64,000 nucleotides of DNA from an uncultured Sedimentitalea sp. (GTDB lineage Bacteria; Pseudomonadota; Alphaproteobacteria; Rhodobacterales; Rhodobacteraceae), in assembly GCA_947504115.1 (NCBI GenBank), contig CANNGH010000012.1, positions 1-64,000 on the forward strand, written 5' to 3'. The position numbers and the translations under genes are program-made. The notes beneath the pieces were generated by a model that made no database searches, was not told where the DNA came from, and saw only the letters and a list, made by a program, of their open reading frames with translations. Of this stretch, positions 49,201 through 57,083 are shown piece by piece. Position 1 is the stretch's first letter, and every line of letters begins with the position of its first letter.

Positions 49201-49760
49201 GTGGAGCAGGCGGTCTGCATGTTCAGGCTCGGCCCCTTGAGGTCGAACACATGGCTGGCCCGCGTGGCCATGAAATCCTTGTCGTTGCCGGTATGGCGCA
49301 GCAGGAACATGCCCACATCGTCGACCAGATGCCGGTTCGAGCAGATGTTGAAATAGAAATAGCTGCCCATGCCGCAGCCCGCGTAGACCCCGATATTGCC
49401 GTTCAGCGTCTCCGGCGGATGTCCGGCGGATTCCATGGCCTCCCACGCGGTCTCCAGGAACTTGCGGTGCTGGGGGTCGAGGATCGCCGCCTCTTTCGGG
49501 CTGAAGCCGAAGAACTCGGCATCGAACATGTCGAAACCGTCCAGCGGCGCGGCGGCGGGCACGTAATCGCGGTGGCGCAGCAGATCGGGACGCTCGCCCG
49601 CGTCCAGCAGCGCCTGTTCGTCCAGAACGCGGATCGATTCGACACCGTCGCGCAGATTGTCCCAGAATGCGGCTGCCGATCCGGCACCGGGCACGCAAAG
49701 CGACAGACCGACGATGGCGATGTCCTCGCGCGCGCTGCTTTCGTCAAAAGTTTTCGTCAT
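43269..49760 (-). CDS. Type I polyketide synthase, KS-AT-KR-DH-ACP-TE
   Basis: This one-module PKS has 2163 residues. KS (about 12-440) has C185, H321 and H361. AT (about 535-830) has GHSMGE with S634 and IAAH at 730-733, where malonyl or methylmalonyl specificity motifs normally lie. KR (about 1170-1380) has TGGFGG, S1328-1330, Y1341 and N1345. DH, a double-hotdog region (about 1415-1675), has H1428 and D1594. The ACP is LGGHS (S1811). TE (about 1885-2140) has GYSGG with S1959, D1986 and H2120. Placing KR before DH is unusual; most modules have DH first. No ER or MT is seen. It would extend one C2 unit, reduce and dehydrate it, and release the product by TE. It is first in the operon. Confidence 0.95.
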   Translation of the reverse strand: MTKTFDESSAREDIAIVGLSLCVPGAGSAAAFWDNLRDGVESIRVLDEQALLDAGERPDLLRHRDYVPAAAPLDGFDMFDAEFFGFSPKEAAILDPQHRKFLETAWEAMESAGHPPETLNGNIGVYAGCGMGSYFYFNICSNRHLVDDVGMFLLRHTGNDKDFMATRASHVFDLKGPSLNMQTACSTSLVAVHYAARALRAGDCDMALAGGVTIELPQGRGYLYKENEVLSPDGHCHAFDHRAQGTVFGSGSGVVALRRLEDAIADGDHIWAVIKGSAVNNDGAAKAGYLAPSVDGQAAAVAAALADADVAADTIDYVECHGTGTYLGDPIEVGALTEAFRKTSDDTGYCRLGSVKTNIGHLDTAAGVAGLIKTTLALHHRQIPPSLGYEKPNPAIDFETSPFRVNDRLSDWTPHKGPRRAGINALGVGGTNAHVVLEEAPERAPSEEADWPFHVLCLSARSRGALDANAAALAAHLRGNPDLDMADVAFTLKDGRRGFERRRVLVAETATEAAELLESGDSRRVFTHDVLGDAPETVFMFPGGGAQYPDMARDLYETEPVFAEWMDRGLDHLQPQLDYDLRALWLPDPDKRDEAARALTKPSVQLPLIMMVEYALAQLWMSWGVRPAALVGHSMGENTAACLAGVMSFEDCIDLVLLRGRLFDTVPEGGMLSVALPMEETAALIGDDLDIAAANAPELTTVSGPQAALDRLATKLSEREVEFQRIQIDIAAHSRMLDPILEDFRTFLRGLTLNAPTLPIISNRTGERLRDDQATDPDYWVQQLRNTVLFADCIATLAKGAPRVFLEVGPGKALSALAQMADAVKPAQVLSSLRHPDQDMADDAYFLGVIGRLWACGVNADWTQIWGESRRNRLVLPTYQFQRSRYFIEPGKSTETAPDPVLSRDDDIANWGWRPSWRPRTAECDIDVTRDLADAPRQDWLIFEDENGIAAALAERLDQAGHAVTRVRAGDTYARLDEGRYILAPEQGRAGYDALIADLEQAGHLPTRIAHFWLLTQDETFRPGSSFFDRNMEQGFYSLMWLAQALSGADLPTPPHIAIITNGAAQVADEPLSWPEKSTVSGPAGVIPREFPGITCATLDIDLPHRAVPRGFMARLRATDEADALDDDLAGRLLEELLASPGNTIAALRDGRRMERHFRPAPLPATDDTLFRQGGTYLLTGGFGGIAQSIAADLMTRHDANIVLTARTALPDRGDWDDHLRRHGPANRVARAIRAIQALEESGKGRVMAVAADITNPDAMRAAVAQAEAAFGPINGVIHAAGTIDDGPILSRTTPDVEAVFAPKITGLRVLDSLFPDGSLDLMVLCSSSSAVTRPAGQIDYVAANAYLNAFAEARRGGKTRVVAVDWGVWADIGMAADAMAARLGQDATVERTPADLPLLDETGFDRDGHRVFFASYRAKDRWVLDEHRTARGAALLPGTGYIELAAEAMQAQGTDTFRIDDLYFLRPLHVAEDATRDIVMRLTSEGDGQTMTLHSRAAGTKGYALHAQARIAPLTDARPAPLDLSRIAARCADKTSGTPDNRLKSPQEAHLKFGPRWHVLSETALGDGEGLARLDLPAAAGDPGIILHPGLLDLATGWAMGLIPGYAGRDLWVPVSYRTIRVFASLPAQVHSWVRLDPGAPPSADFVSFDVTLCDEQGHVCAEIKGFQMTRMSDGLDLGDPSRPDASAADLGLEAAAAAPLSPEEERLHDAIAQGIRGDEGPLALHRALALGHPQIVVSPLDLHALIAQADRSSAPPGDEGQSFDRPDLDTAYVAPRNDIEKTLAGQFESLLGIGQVGVEDSFFDLGGHSLIAVRLFAQINRTYDVQFPISVLFEAPNVEKLAALITQERGAVDAPEQPGDDTPATSQTPRHRHLVALHKGAAGQTPFFVVAGMFGNVLNLRQLALLLGKDRPVYGLQARGLIGSDAPHTSLVEAAADYIAEIRTIQPHGPYMLGGYSGGGITAYEMAQQLRDAGETVSLLAFLDTPLPRRPELSRKDKTLIKLAEFRNKGFAYLTEWAGNRLAWEFERRRQASARAGSVASDVAFNDLQIEAAFREAVGQYEIHPWDGPLALFRPPLDRHWKVSGGNWVSAAREYVFADNDWTRYAPNIEVFQVTGDHDSMVLAPNAAVLAERLRSCIAAAEAAHPAHRNSAPWHGAKAAE

Positions 49761-49995
49761 GACCTACCAAATGAATTCAGAAACGCGATCACATCACCCC
49801 CTGATTGCGCGACGGCGGAGACACCCGCGATGTCTTTCCGGTTCTGCGGAACGAAGTGCGGCGACCGTTGAAAATGTATCTGAAAGAATGCTTCATACAA
49901 CACGGAACCAGGCCCCACACAACAATAACACAGGGATTCGTGGGATTGGTCGCACGATAACAACTACCCGCAAGAAGTCCATGCCCGCATAGCCT
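49761..49995. promoter_or_regulatory. Probable promoter region of the PKS-NRPS operon
   Basis: The 235 bases between the Wzy-type gene and the PKS gene are more AT-rich than the flanking coding sequence and encode nothing recognisable. The six-gene operon has no other sizeable upstream gap, so its own promoter probably lies here, unless it is read from the Wzy promoter. No operator symmetry stood out. Confidence 0.35.
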
Positions 49996-51441
49996 CTAGA
50001 GAATGGTGCGGCGTGGGCCGGTTCGCCGCCGTCCGCCGATGATCGCCGCGCCGGCCCGCGCGGCCTGCGGTGGCTTTTCCGCCTTTTGCGTGGCCGCCTG
50101 CTCGGCATGACCCAGAACCGCGCCGGCGCACAGCCACGTAAAGGGCACCAGCGTGGCATTCACCAGCATGTCCACCATTGTGACGGCAACGATCAACGCG
50201 ACGGGCGCTGCGAAGGGTGACATCGATCCGTCGGCCGAAAAACGTCGGCGCCGGCCCAGCAGCAACAGGGGCAGCGCCAGCAAGCCGGTCTCGGCGATAT
50301 AGCCGATCCATCCGTACGAGCCGAACACGATGATCCAGCGGCTGTCGGTGATCGTTATGGATTCGCCGGTTTCGCTGTCGCGCACCAGATTGCGCCCCCA
50401 GCTTCCCCAGCCGAACCAGGGTTTTTCCTGCGCGCGCGCAATCAGGAGTTCCTCGTTGTCGAACCGAAACTCCAACGACTGGGACCGCTCGGGATTCAAG
50501 GCGGTGGCCTGTTCCACGACGGCATCGAGCGGCAAGATTCCCGCATTGCGCATCATCGGATAGACCAAGGCGGCCAGCGCCAGCATCATCGCCAGCCGCA
50601 CCTGCGTTTTCGGGCTGGCCAGCAGTGCCACCGGTGTCAGCGCCAGACCATAGGCAAGCGCCGCATAGCTTTTGCACAGCACGAGTATCATCCCGAGATA
50701 GACCGTCAGTGCAATGAACTTTCCCCGCTCGTCCGTAAGCTGGCGCGACAATGTCGCCGCTGCCAGCACCGTGGTAAAGAAGAACAGCGCGACCCAGAGA
50801 CCATGAGGCAGGAACACGATGGGGCGGAACCCGCCGGCGCGCATCATCTGCTCGAAACTGTGCTGGAAGAAGCCGTAGATCCAGACGTTGATCTGCGGGC
50901 TGAAGCGGATTTCGATCAACGCGGGAATCGAATAGATCGCCCCCGCAATCACGAGGGCGACCAGCAATTCGCGCAAGGCCGTTGCGCTGGCCAGATGTTG
51001 CCGGGCGAGAAGCAGCGGCAGCAGCACCATGATTTGCTGAGCGATCGTCAGGATCGTATCTTTTACGGTCAGACCGGGGATCGGCGGGGCGGCCTGACCC
51101 AGGATCATGCCGGGAAACACCAGCGGTTCGCCATTGAACATGCCTGTCGGGATCGGGCTCAGAACGAACAGCACCATCAACACGCGCGCCAACGTCGAGT
51201 GCGGCCACAGCGCCACCTTTTGTTTCATCACGAAGACGCAGATGAACCACGGGGCGACGCTGGCGATGGCGAATTTGTCCAGACTCAACCCCGGCAGATC
51301 GAAAGCGGCGATGGGGGGCAGGAAAAGATAACCGCCAAGGACGCTCCATATGATCGCCCGTTCCAGCGGCATCCGGCGGAACATCACCAGGCAGATCAGC
51401 GGCCAGAGGGCCAGCATCAGATAGGCAAGGGTATTGGGCAT
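49996..51441 (-). CDS. Wzy-type O-antigen/exopolysaccharide polymerase
   Basis: This integral membrane protein of 481 residues has about 11-12 hydrophobic helices and a large periplasmic loop (about residues 310-385) containing SQSLEFRFDNEELL. The family signature region GWGSWGRNLV is followed by a last set of helices. It would polymerise flipped repeat units, working with the Wzx and Wzz proteins of the locus. ATG 51441 (MPNTLAYLMLALWPLI) is preferred; upstream residues are not membrane-like. A basic tail (RRRTGPRRTIL) ends the protein. Confidence 0.85.
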   Translation of the reverse strand: MPNTLAYLMLALWPLICLVMFRRMPLERAIIWSVLGGYLFLPPIAAFDLPGLSLDKFAIASVAPWFICVFVMKQKVALWPHSTLARVLMVLFVLSPIPTGMFNGEPLVFPGMILGQAAPPIPGLTVKDTILTIAQQIMVLLPLLLARQHLASATALRELLVALVIAGAIYSIPALIEIRFSPQINVWIYGFFQHSFEQMMRAGGFRPIVFLPHGLWVALFFFTTVLAAATLSRQLTDERGKFIALTVYLGMILVLCKSYAALAYGLALTPVALLASPKTQVRLAMMLALAALVYPMMRNAGILPLDAVVEQATALNPERSQSLEFRFDNEELLIARAQEKPWFGWGSWGRNLVRDSETGESITITDSRWIIVFGSYGWIGYIAETGLLALPLLLLGRRRRFSADGSMSPFAAPVALIVAVTMVDMLVNATLVPFTWLCAGAVLGHAEQAATQKAEKPPQAARAGAAIIGGRRRTGPRRTIL

Positions 51442-51526
51442 GCGGCTTTCGGTTTCAGCAGCGGATCGGGCAAAAAACCCGACAACGTCTGCTTTTGGCA
51501 AGGTGTGCGATTCGGCGCAAATGCAC

Positions 51527-51600
51527 CTTGCTATAGCAAGCGGCCCGGTCCGAGTCGCGGGGCTTCTGCCCGCAAGATTGTTTCGGGGCGATGACATCGC
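51527..51600. promoter_or_regulatory. Two perfect palindromes in the wzy/wecG divergent region
   Basis: The 321-base divergent region (51442-51762) contains CTTGCTATAGCAAG, a perfect 14-base palindrome (51527-51540). A second, GCGATG-A-CATCGC, is a perfect 13-base palindrome (51588-51600). Both are placed where dimeric regulators could control the leftward polymerase and the rightward transferase. The first contains a TATAGC, which could be part of a -10 element. No regulator gene is adjacent. Nothing else is seen in this interval. Confidence 0.45.
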
Positions 51601-51762
51601 GTTGATATGTCGAAAACAAGGCGCAGACCGGGCAAAAACCGGGATTATCTCCCGAGGGGCATGCTGCGATGACGCATTGCGAAGATGCCGTTGCGATCCG
51701 GCTGCTTGCCGCTAGAGTCGCCGCGCGGGGAAAACGGGCGCAGAAACGATCGGAGCCGGAAT

Positions 51763-52509
51763 ATGCAGTTCAGTTTTCATGACCGGACGATCCGGGTGAA
51801 CATTCCTGACCGTGCCGCGCTGGAACAGGCGCTGAACGCGCGCCTTGAGGCGCGGCAGGGCTTTGCGCTGGCGACGGTCAATCTGGACCATCTGGTCAAG
51901 ATGCGCGCGTCGCCGGACTTTGCGCGCGTCTATGCCGGGCAGGATTACGTGGTGGCGGATGGACGGCCGATCGTGGCGCTGTCGCGGCTGGCGCGGCGAC
52001 CCGTGGACCTTCTGCCGGGATCGGATCTGGTTGTGCCGCTGTGTCGGATGGCGGCTGCGGCGGGCGTGCCGGTGGCGTTGGTCGGCAGCACGGAGGTGGC
52101 GCTGGCGGATGCTCGCAAGGTGTTGTGCGCTCAGGTGTCCGGCCTTGAGGTGACGCTCTGCATCGCGCCCTCGGCGCCGTTCGATCCGGACGGGCCCGAG
52201 GCGGAGGATATCTTGTTGCGGCTCGAAAGCGACGGCATCGGCCTGTGTCTTCTGGCGCTAGGCGCCCCCCGGCAGGAGGCGCTGGCGCTGCGCGGTCGCG
52301 ATCTGGCGCCCGGCGTCGGGTTCGCGTCGATCGGTGCGGGGCTGGATTTTCTGGGCCGCCACCAACGCCGCGCGCCGCGCTGGATGCGGCGGGTGGGGCT
52401 GGAATGGCTGTGGCGTGCGCTTTCCAGCCCGCGCCGCCTGATCCCGCGCTATGCCGCCTGCGCCGCCATCCTGCCGCGCGAGGTGGTGCGGGCGCGCCGC
52501 CTGCGCTGA
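51763..52509 (+). CDS. WecG/TagA/CpsF family glycosyltransferase
   Basis: This membrane-peripheral transferase of 248 residues belongs to the family that adds N-acetylmannosamine-type sugars to lipid-linked intermediates. Conserved blocks are ATVNLDHLVKMRASPDF, VADGRPIVALSRL, PGSDLV, LLALGAPRQE and SIGAGLDFLGRHQRRAPRWM. ATG 51763 has CGGAG upstream. It ends four bases from the convergent GT2 gene. Confidence 0.92.
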   Translation: MQFSFHDRTIRVNIPDRAALEQALNARLEARQGFALATVNLDHLVKMRASPDFARVYAGQDYVVADGRPIVALSRLARRPVDLLPGSDLVVPLCRMAAAAGVPVALVGSTEVALADARKVLCAQVSGLEVTLCIAPSAPFDPDGPEAEDILLRLESDGIGLCLLALGAPRQEALALRGRDLAPGVGFASIGAGLDFLGRHQRRAPRWMRRVGLEWLWRALSSPRRLIPRYAACAAILPREVVRARRLR

Positions 52510-52513
52510 GCGT

Positions 52514-53476
52514 TCATTTGTATTCGATCAATCCCACACGCCGCCCGCGCAGCCGCGTGAGGTGAAACGCCAGAACGCCCCATGCCTCGGGAAACTTTGC
52601 CAGCGTCGTGAAGAACGCGCGCTCCCACGCGCCGCGATCCGCCCCCTCGCGCAGCGCCAGCCGCAGCACCTGCGCCGGATAGGCCAGCAGCAGCAGCCAG
52701 CCCAGCGGGTGCATCAGGCCCAGCCCCACCGCCGCCAGCGGCAGGGCAAGCCCCCAGATCAGCGCGCGCCGTGTCTCGTGGCCCCAATGCCCGCGCCCGT
52801 GCAGCGCCGCGCCCTCGGCAAAGGCGTGACCGGCGCGGCGGCTGCGTCTGGCCCATTGCGACAGCCGGTGGATATTGGCGTCATGCAGGGTCATCTCGGC
52901 GTCGAGGCGCCAGATCTGCCAGCCGCTGGCGCGCAGGCGCAGGCAAAGCTCCGGCTCCTCGCCGGCGATCAGATCGGCGCGATAGGCGCCTTCGGCCCGC
53001 ACCGCGTCCAGCCGCATCAGCGCATCGCCGCCGCAGGCCAGCGCCCGCCCGACCGGGGTGTTCCATTCGCCGTCGCAAAGCCGGTTATAGACCGAAGCGT
53101 CAGGGCGTTCCTCGCGCCGGCGACCGCAGACAACGGCGGCATCGGGATGCGCCGTCAGAAAGGCCGAGGCGGTCGCGATCCAGTCGGGCTGCACGGTGCA
53201 ATCGCCATCGACGAACTGCACGAAATCCGCGCCGTCCAGTTCGGCAAGCCCGGCATTGCGCGCGCGCGCGGCGGTAAAGGGCTGCGTCATGTCCAGATCG
53301 ACGACATGCGCACCGGCCTTGCGTGCCGCCACGGCGCTGCCATCGGTGGATCCGGAATCGACATAGACGATCCGGCGCACCTGCGGTTCCAGCGAGGCGA
53401 TACAGGCCAGCAATCGCGCGCCCTCGTTGCGCCCGATCACCACGGCGTCGGTCACGGGGTCAGTAATCGCGCTCAT
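52514..53476 (-). CDS. Glycosyltransferase family 2 protein (ExoM-like layout)
   Basis: This 320-residue GT-A transferase has DAVVIGRNEGARL, YVDSGSTDGS and a DGD metal site in FVQFVDGDCTVQPDW. An EEPELCLRLRASGW motif lies on the acceptor side. Two hydrophobic segments near the C-terminus (LIWGLALPLAAVGLGLM; LLLLAYPAQVLRLAL) anchor it to the membrane. The ATG at 53476 overlaps the end of tamB by 17 bases, so it may be translated from the tam transcript. It probably adds a sugar in the exopolysaccharide pathway. Confidence 0.88.
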   Translation of the reverse strand: MSAITDPVTDAVVIGRNEGARLLACIASLEPQVRRIVYVDSGSTDGSAVAARKAGAHVVDLDMTQPFTAARARNAGLAELDGADFVQFVDGDCTVQPDWIATASAFLTAHPDAAVVCGRRREERPDASVYNRLCDGEWNTPVGRALACGGDALMRLDAVRAEGAYRADLIAGEEPELCLRLRASGWQIWRLDAEMTLHDANIHRLSQWARRSRRAGHAFAEGAALHGRGHWGHETRRALIWGLALPLAAVGLGLMHPLGWLLLLAYPAQVLRLALREGADRGAWERAFFTTLAKFPEAWGVLAFHLTRLRGRRVGLIEYK

Positions 53477-56400
53477 AGAACAGACCAAGAGAGGTGGCGC
53501 CGGTATTGTCCGCCATGCCCTTGACCGTCAGGCTTTTGGTGACGTCGAGGTTCAGGTTCACTTCGGTTTCGCCCTGTGCGTTGATCGAGAAGTCGGTATA
53601 GATGTTGTCGGACAGATAGTTGCCCACGCCGACCTGTCCCGAGCCGCTGGCATCGGTGCCGATATCCAGCGTATCCAGCCCCAGACTTTCGCGCAGACGG
53701 CTGACAAAGCCGCCCCCCTTGCCGCCGAGTGTCGCCAGCGACGACGCCAGTTGCGCGATCTTGACCGGCGAGAGCGAGGTGAATTCGTCGCCGAAAACAA
53801 GCATGGCAAGTGCCTCTTCGCTGGGTCGTTCGGGATCGGAGGTGACTTCGATGACCGGCGCATCGAGCGGACCCGCGATCAGCAGCGTGGCGCTGCCTTC
53901 CGAGGTCGTGGTGCTGGCGGAGAAATCCATCACCGGCTGCAACCGGCCCTGAAGCGTGATCAGGCCGCGATCCAGTTCCAGCCGCCGGCCCAGGATGTCG
54001 AAGGTGCCGCGCAGCAATTTGATCTGGCCCGAGGGAACGACGTTTCTGGTGGTCCCGCCGACGCGGATCGCGCCGCCCAGTTCCGCCTGCAGGCCGCGCC
54101 CGCGCACGAAGATGCGGTTGGGCGCGTTCAGTTGCAGATCCAGACCATAGACCGGGGCGTCGCCGCCATTGCCCTTGTCGATCAGGCCGGCATATTTGAG
54201 CGTGCGATAGACCGGCGCGGATTCCCCGAGATGGCGGATCGACGGTATCGGCGCCGCGCCCACGGCCCCCGAAAGCGCCGCGATGTTGACCTCGGTTTCG
54301 CCGAACGTGACCTGACCCGACAGCGTGCCGCCGCCCAGCAGCGACCCTTCGAAAGCGAGTTGCCCGTCGGCGACCGATTCGACGCTGACATTGTCGGTGA
54401 TGACGATCTGGCTCAGCTGCGCCGACAGGCTGGCGTCGAATGGCGGGGACAGCGTGATCGGACCGCTGACGCGGAACTGCCCGCCCGCGCGCAAGCCACC
54501 CGTGGCGTTCACCTGCGCGCGAGCGTTGTTCAGCTGCACCGTGGCGTTGATGCCGGTGAGGGAGGTGCCCGCCGCCGGCAGCGCGACGCTGGCGCCGTTG
54601 GTGCTGACCGTGCCGCTGAGCGCCTGCAGCGATGGCTGCCCGTTCAGCGACAGATCGAACTGCGCCAGACCGCGCACCGAATTGGGCGACATGAAGCGGT
54701 TGGCGGCGGCCAGTTGCAGCTGGCCTCTGGCGTTGATGTTTGCATTCAGGTCGGTCTCGTCCAGAGTGCCGTTCACATTGGTGGAAATGCCCGCCGGTCC
54801 GGTGGCGTTGGCGTCGATCCGCCATGTCGTGCCGTCGCGCTGCGCGTTGCCCTTGGCGGTGACGGTGCCGGGTGCGTCGGGCACGAAGCGTTCCAGCCGC
54901 GTCAGCGCCGCGTCGAATTGCAGATCGGCGCCGCCGTCGGGTTCGATGCTGCCCTTGAGATCGGCGAACGATCCCGAAGGCCCCTCGACGCGCGTGTCCA
55001 CGTTCCAGATCGACCCGTCGCTTTGCGCGCGGCCCTTGGCGGTGACGGTGCCGTTGATTTCCGGCACGAACCGTTCCACCCGTGTCAGCGCGGCGTCGAA
55101 TGTCACATCGGCGCTGCCATCGTCGCTGTAGCGGCCCGAAAGATCGGCAAATGCGTCATTCGGCCCGTCGGCGCGCACCGTGCCGATCCAGTCGGCGCCC
55201 TTGTGTTCCAGATCGCCTTTCACCGTCACCGGGCCGGATGCCCTGGCCACCACGCGCGCCAGATCGTCCAGCCGCGCGGTGAAGGTCAGGGTGCTGTCCT
55301 CGGTGCGCAAATTCGCCTGCGCCTGCGCGCTCAGCGCCTGTCCGTCCAGTTGGAACCGGTCGATGCGCAGCCCGTTCTCGTCGCGCGCCGCGTCCATCTG
55401 CAGATCGGTCTCGCCCGCGATCAGCTTGTCCAACTGGTCGATCCCGGCGCTCAGATCCTGCGCCCGCGCGTTCAGTGTCACGTCGAAGAAACCACCCAGC
55501 GGCGCGCCGTCGCCCGTCAGCGTGGCCTTGACCGAACCGCCCAGCGGACGACCGGCCAGACCGGAGAACCTCGACAGGTCGCTTGCCGTCACCTCGACGC
55601 TGCCGTCCATGCGGAAACCGCTGCTCAGCCCGTCGATCCTGCCGGTCAGGGCAGCGGCGTAATCGCTGCCGTCAAGGCGGAAACCGCGCAGGTTCAGGAC
55701 GTCCTCGCTGGGGCGGTCGAAGCGTCCGGTCAGGACGATGTCCTCGCCCACCGCGCGATTGAGGTCCGCGTCCTTGAGGTCCAGCCCCTTGAGCGCGGCA
55801 TTGATCCGTCCGCTGATGTCGAACCCGTCGGACTGGTCCAGCGTCCCTTCGGCATTGATCTCGGCGCGGCGCAGTTCCAGATCGGACCGGCCCAGCCCAT
55901 CGAGGCCCAGTTGCAGCGTCCAGTCATTGCCGGTTCCATCGACCCGCGCGGTGATGTTGGCGGCCTTGATCGTGGTTTCCGGCCCGGAAATCGGAAGCAC
56001 CACGGATTCGCCCTGCGGCGGCGCAATGCGTCCCTGCAACAAAAGCCGCTCCACACCGCCGCCCGCCGCGATATCCAGCGCGCCGTTCAGGATCAGCGCA
56101 TTGGCTTCCACGTCGAAGTTCCCGATGGTCACGGTGCCGTCGGCATCGCTGCGCCCGGACAGGTCCAGCCGCGTCCGGGTGCCGAAAAACTCGCGATATT
56201 GTGCGGCCATCAACGGCGTCACGTCGCCCGAAAGCTGCGCCTGAAAGGCGATGCTGTCGCGCTGCTCGCCGCCTTCGGGCGCATCGGGGTCGGGCACGCC
56301 GGTCAGGCTGACCTGTCCCGAGAACCGATCCTCCCCGTCCGAGGCCAGCGCGATGTCGGCAGTGAAATCGTTCACCGGCCCCTTGCCTTGCGCGCTGAGG

Positions 56401-57083
56401 CGCAGGGCAGGGGAATCGGGGATGTTGAGCAGTTCCGACAGCAACCCGCCCTCGTCCTCCTGCACCACCAGATCCAGCGTGATCTCGCTGGTTTCGTTGC
56501 TGTAACCGGCGGTGAGGTCGATCCGGTCCGAGGGCCGGTCCAGCCGCGTGATGTCCAGTTCGGACTCCAGCGTGCCGTCGGCCAGCGACAGGGCGCCGTC
56601 GACCGTCAGTTCGGCGGCGATCCCGACAACCGGTTCGGCCAGTTCCAGACGGCCCACCGACAATTCGCCGATATTGACCGCCACCGGCAGTTCCGGCAGG
56701 CGGAACGGCTGGGCCTCGGGGGTTGGCAGTTCCGGGTCGGGTTCAACCGGGGTCGGCGCGCGCGCCACGATGATCTCTTCTGCGCTCAGCGTATCGACCG
56801 AAAAATTCCGGCGCAGCAGGGCCAACCGGTTCCAGTCCAGCACCGCGTTGTTGATGGTCAGCCACACGCCGTCATCGTCGGCCACGGTGATCTGGCGAAT
56901 GGTGGCGCGCGAACTCAGTGCACCCTCCAGCCCGACCACATGGATATAGCGGTTGTCGCCCGACAGCAGATCCTCGAGCAGGTTGACGACAAAGCCGCCC
57001 GGCTCTTCGGTTTCGACCTCCTGCGCCGCCAGAGGCGCGGCGAAAGCCGTGAGAGCGGTCAGAAGGAACGCCAGTATCCGCAT
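53460..57083 (-). CDS. tamB: Translocation and assembly module subunit TamB
   Basis: This protein of 1207 residues has an N-terminal signal or anchor segment (ILAFLLTALTAFAAPLAAQ) and a very long beta-rich body with repeated short strands, as in TamB/AsmA-like bridge proteins. The C-terminal DUF490 domain contains LVFGDEFTSLSPVKIAQLA and ends YTDFSINAQGETEVNLNLD. It spans the periplasm and works with TamA in outer-membrane assembly and possibly lipid transport. Its ATG overlaps the tamA stop (TGATG). Confidence 0.92.
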   Translation of the reverse strand: MRILAFLLTALTAFAAPLAAQEVETEEPGGFVVNLLEDLLSGDNRYIHVVGLEGALSSRATIRQITVADDDGVWLTINNAVLDWNRLALLRRNFSVDTLSAEEIIVARAPTPVEPDPELPTPEAQPFRLPELPVAVNIGELSVGRLELAEPVVGIAAELTVDGALSLADGTLESELDITRLDRPSDRIDLTAGYSNETSEITLDLVVQEDEGGLLSELLNIPDSPALRLSAQGKGPVNDFTADIALASDGEDRFSGQVSLTGVPDPDAPEGGEQRDSIAFQAQLSGDVTPLMAAQYREFFGTRTRLDLSGRSDADGTVTIGNFDVEANALILNGALDIAAGGGVERLLLQGRIAPPQGESVVLPISGPETTIKAANITARVDGTGNDWTLQLGLDGLGRSDLELRRAEINAEGTLDQSDGFDISGRINAALKGLDLKDADLNRAVGEDIVLTGRFDRPSEDVLNLRGFRLDGSDYAAALTGRIDGLSSGFRMDGSVEVTASDLSRFSGLAGRPLGGSVKATLTGDGAPLGGFFDVTLNARAQDLSAGIDQLDKLIAGETDLQMDAARDENGLRIDRFQLDGQALSAQAQANLRTEDSTLTFTARLDDLARVVARASGPVTVKGDLEHKGADWIGTVRADGPNDAFADLSGRYSDDGSADVTFDAALTRVERFVPEINGTVTAKGRAQSDGSIWNVDTRVEGPSGSFADLKGSIEPDGGADLQFDAALTRLERFVPDAPGTVTAKGNAQRDGTTWRIDANATGPAGISTNVNGTLDETDLNANINARGQLQLAAANRFMSPNSVRGLAQFDLSLNGQPSLQALSGTVSTNGASVALPAAGTSLTGINATVQLNNARAQVNATGGLRAGGQFRVSGPITLSPPFDASLSAQLSQIVITDNVSVESVADGQLAFEGSLLGGGTLSGQVTFGETEVNIAALSGAVGAAPIPSIRHLGESAPVYRTLKYAGLIDKGNGGDAPVYGLDLQLNAPNRIFVRGRGLQAELGGAIRVGGTTRNVVPSGQIKLLRGTFDILGRRLELDRGLITLQGRLQPVMDFSASTTTSEGSATLLIAGPLDAPVIEVTSDPERPSEEALAMLVFGDEFTSLSPVKIAQLASSLATLGGKGGGFVSRLRESLGLDTLDIGTDASGSGQVGVGNYLSDNIYTDFSINAQGETEVNLNLDVTKSLTVKGMADNTGATSLGLFYERDY

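Noticed and set aside
47121-49871. 916-codon plus-strand frame opposite the PKS
   Set aside because: Shadow of the KS-AT coding sequence; low-complexity composition and no motif.
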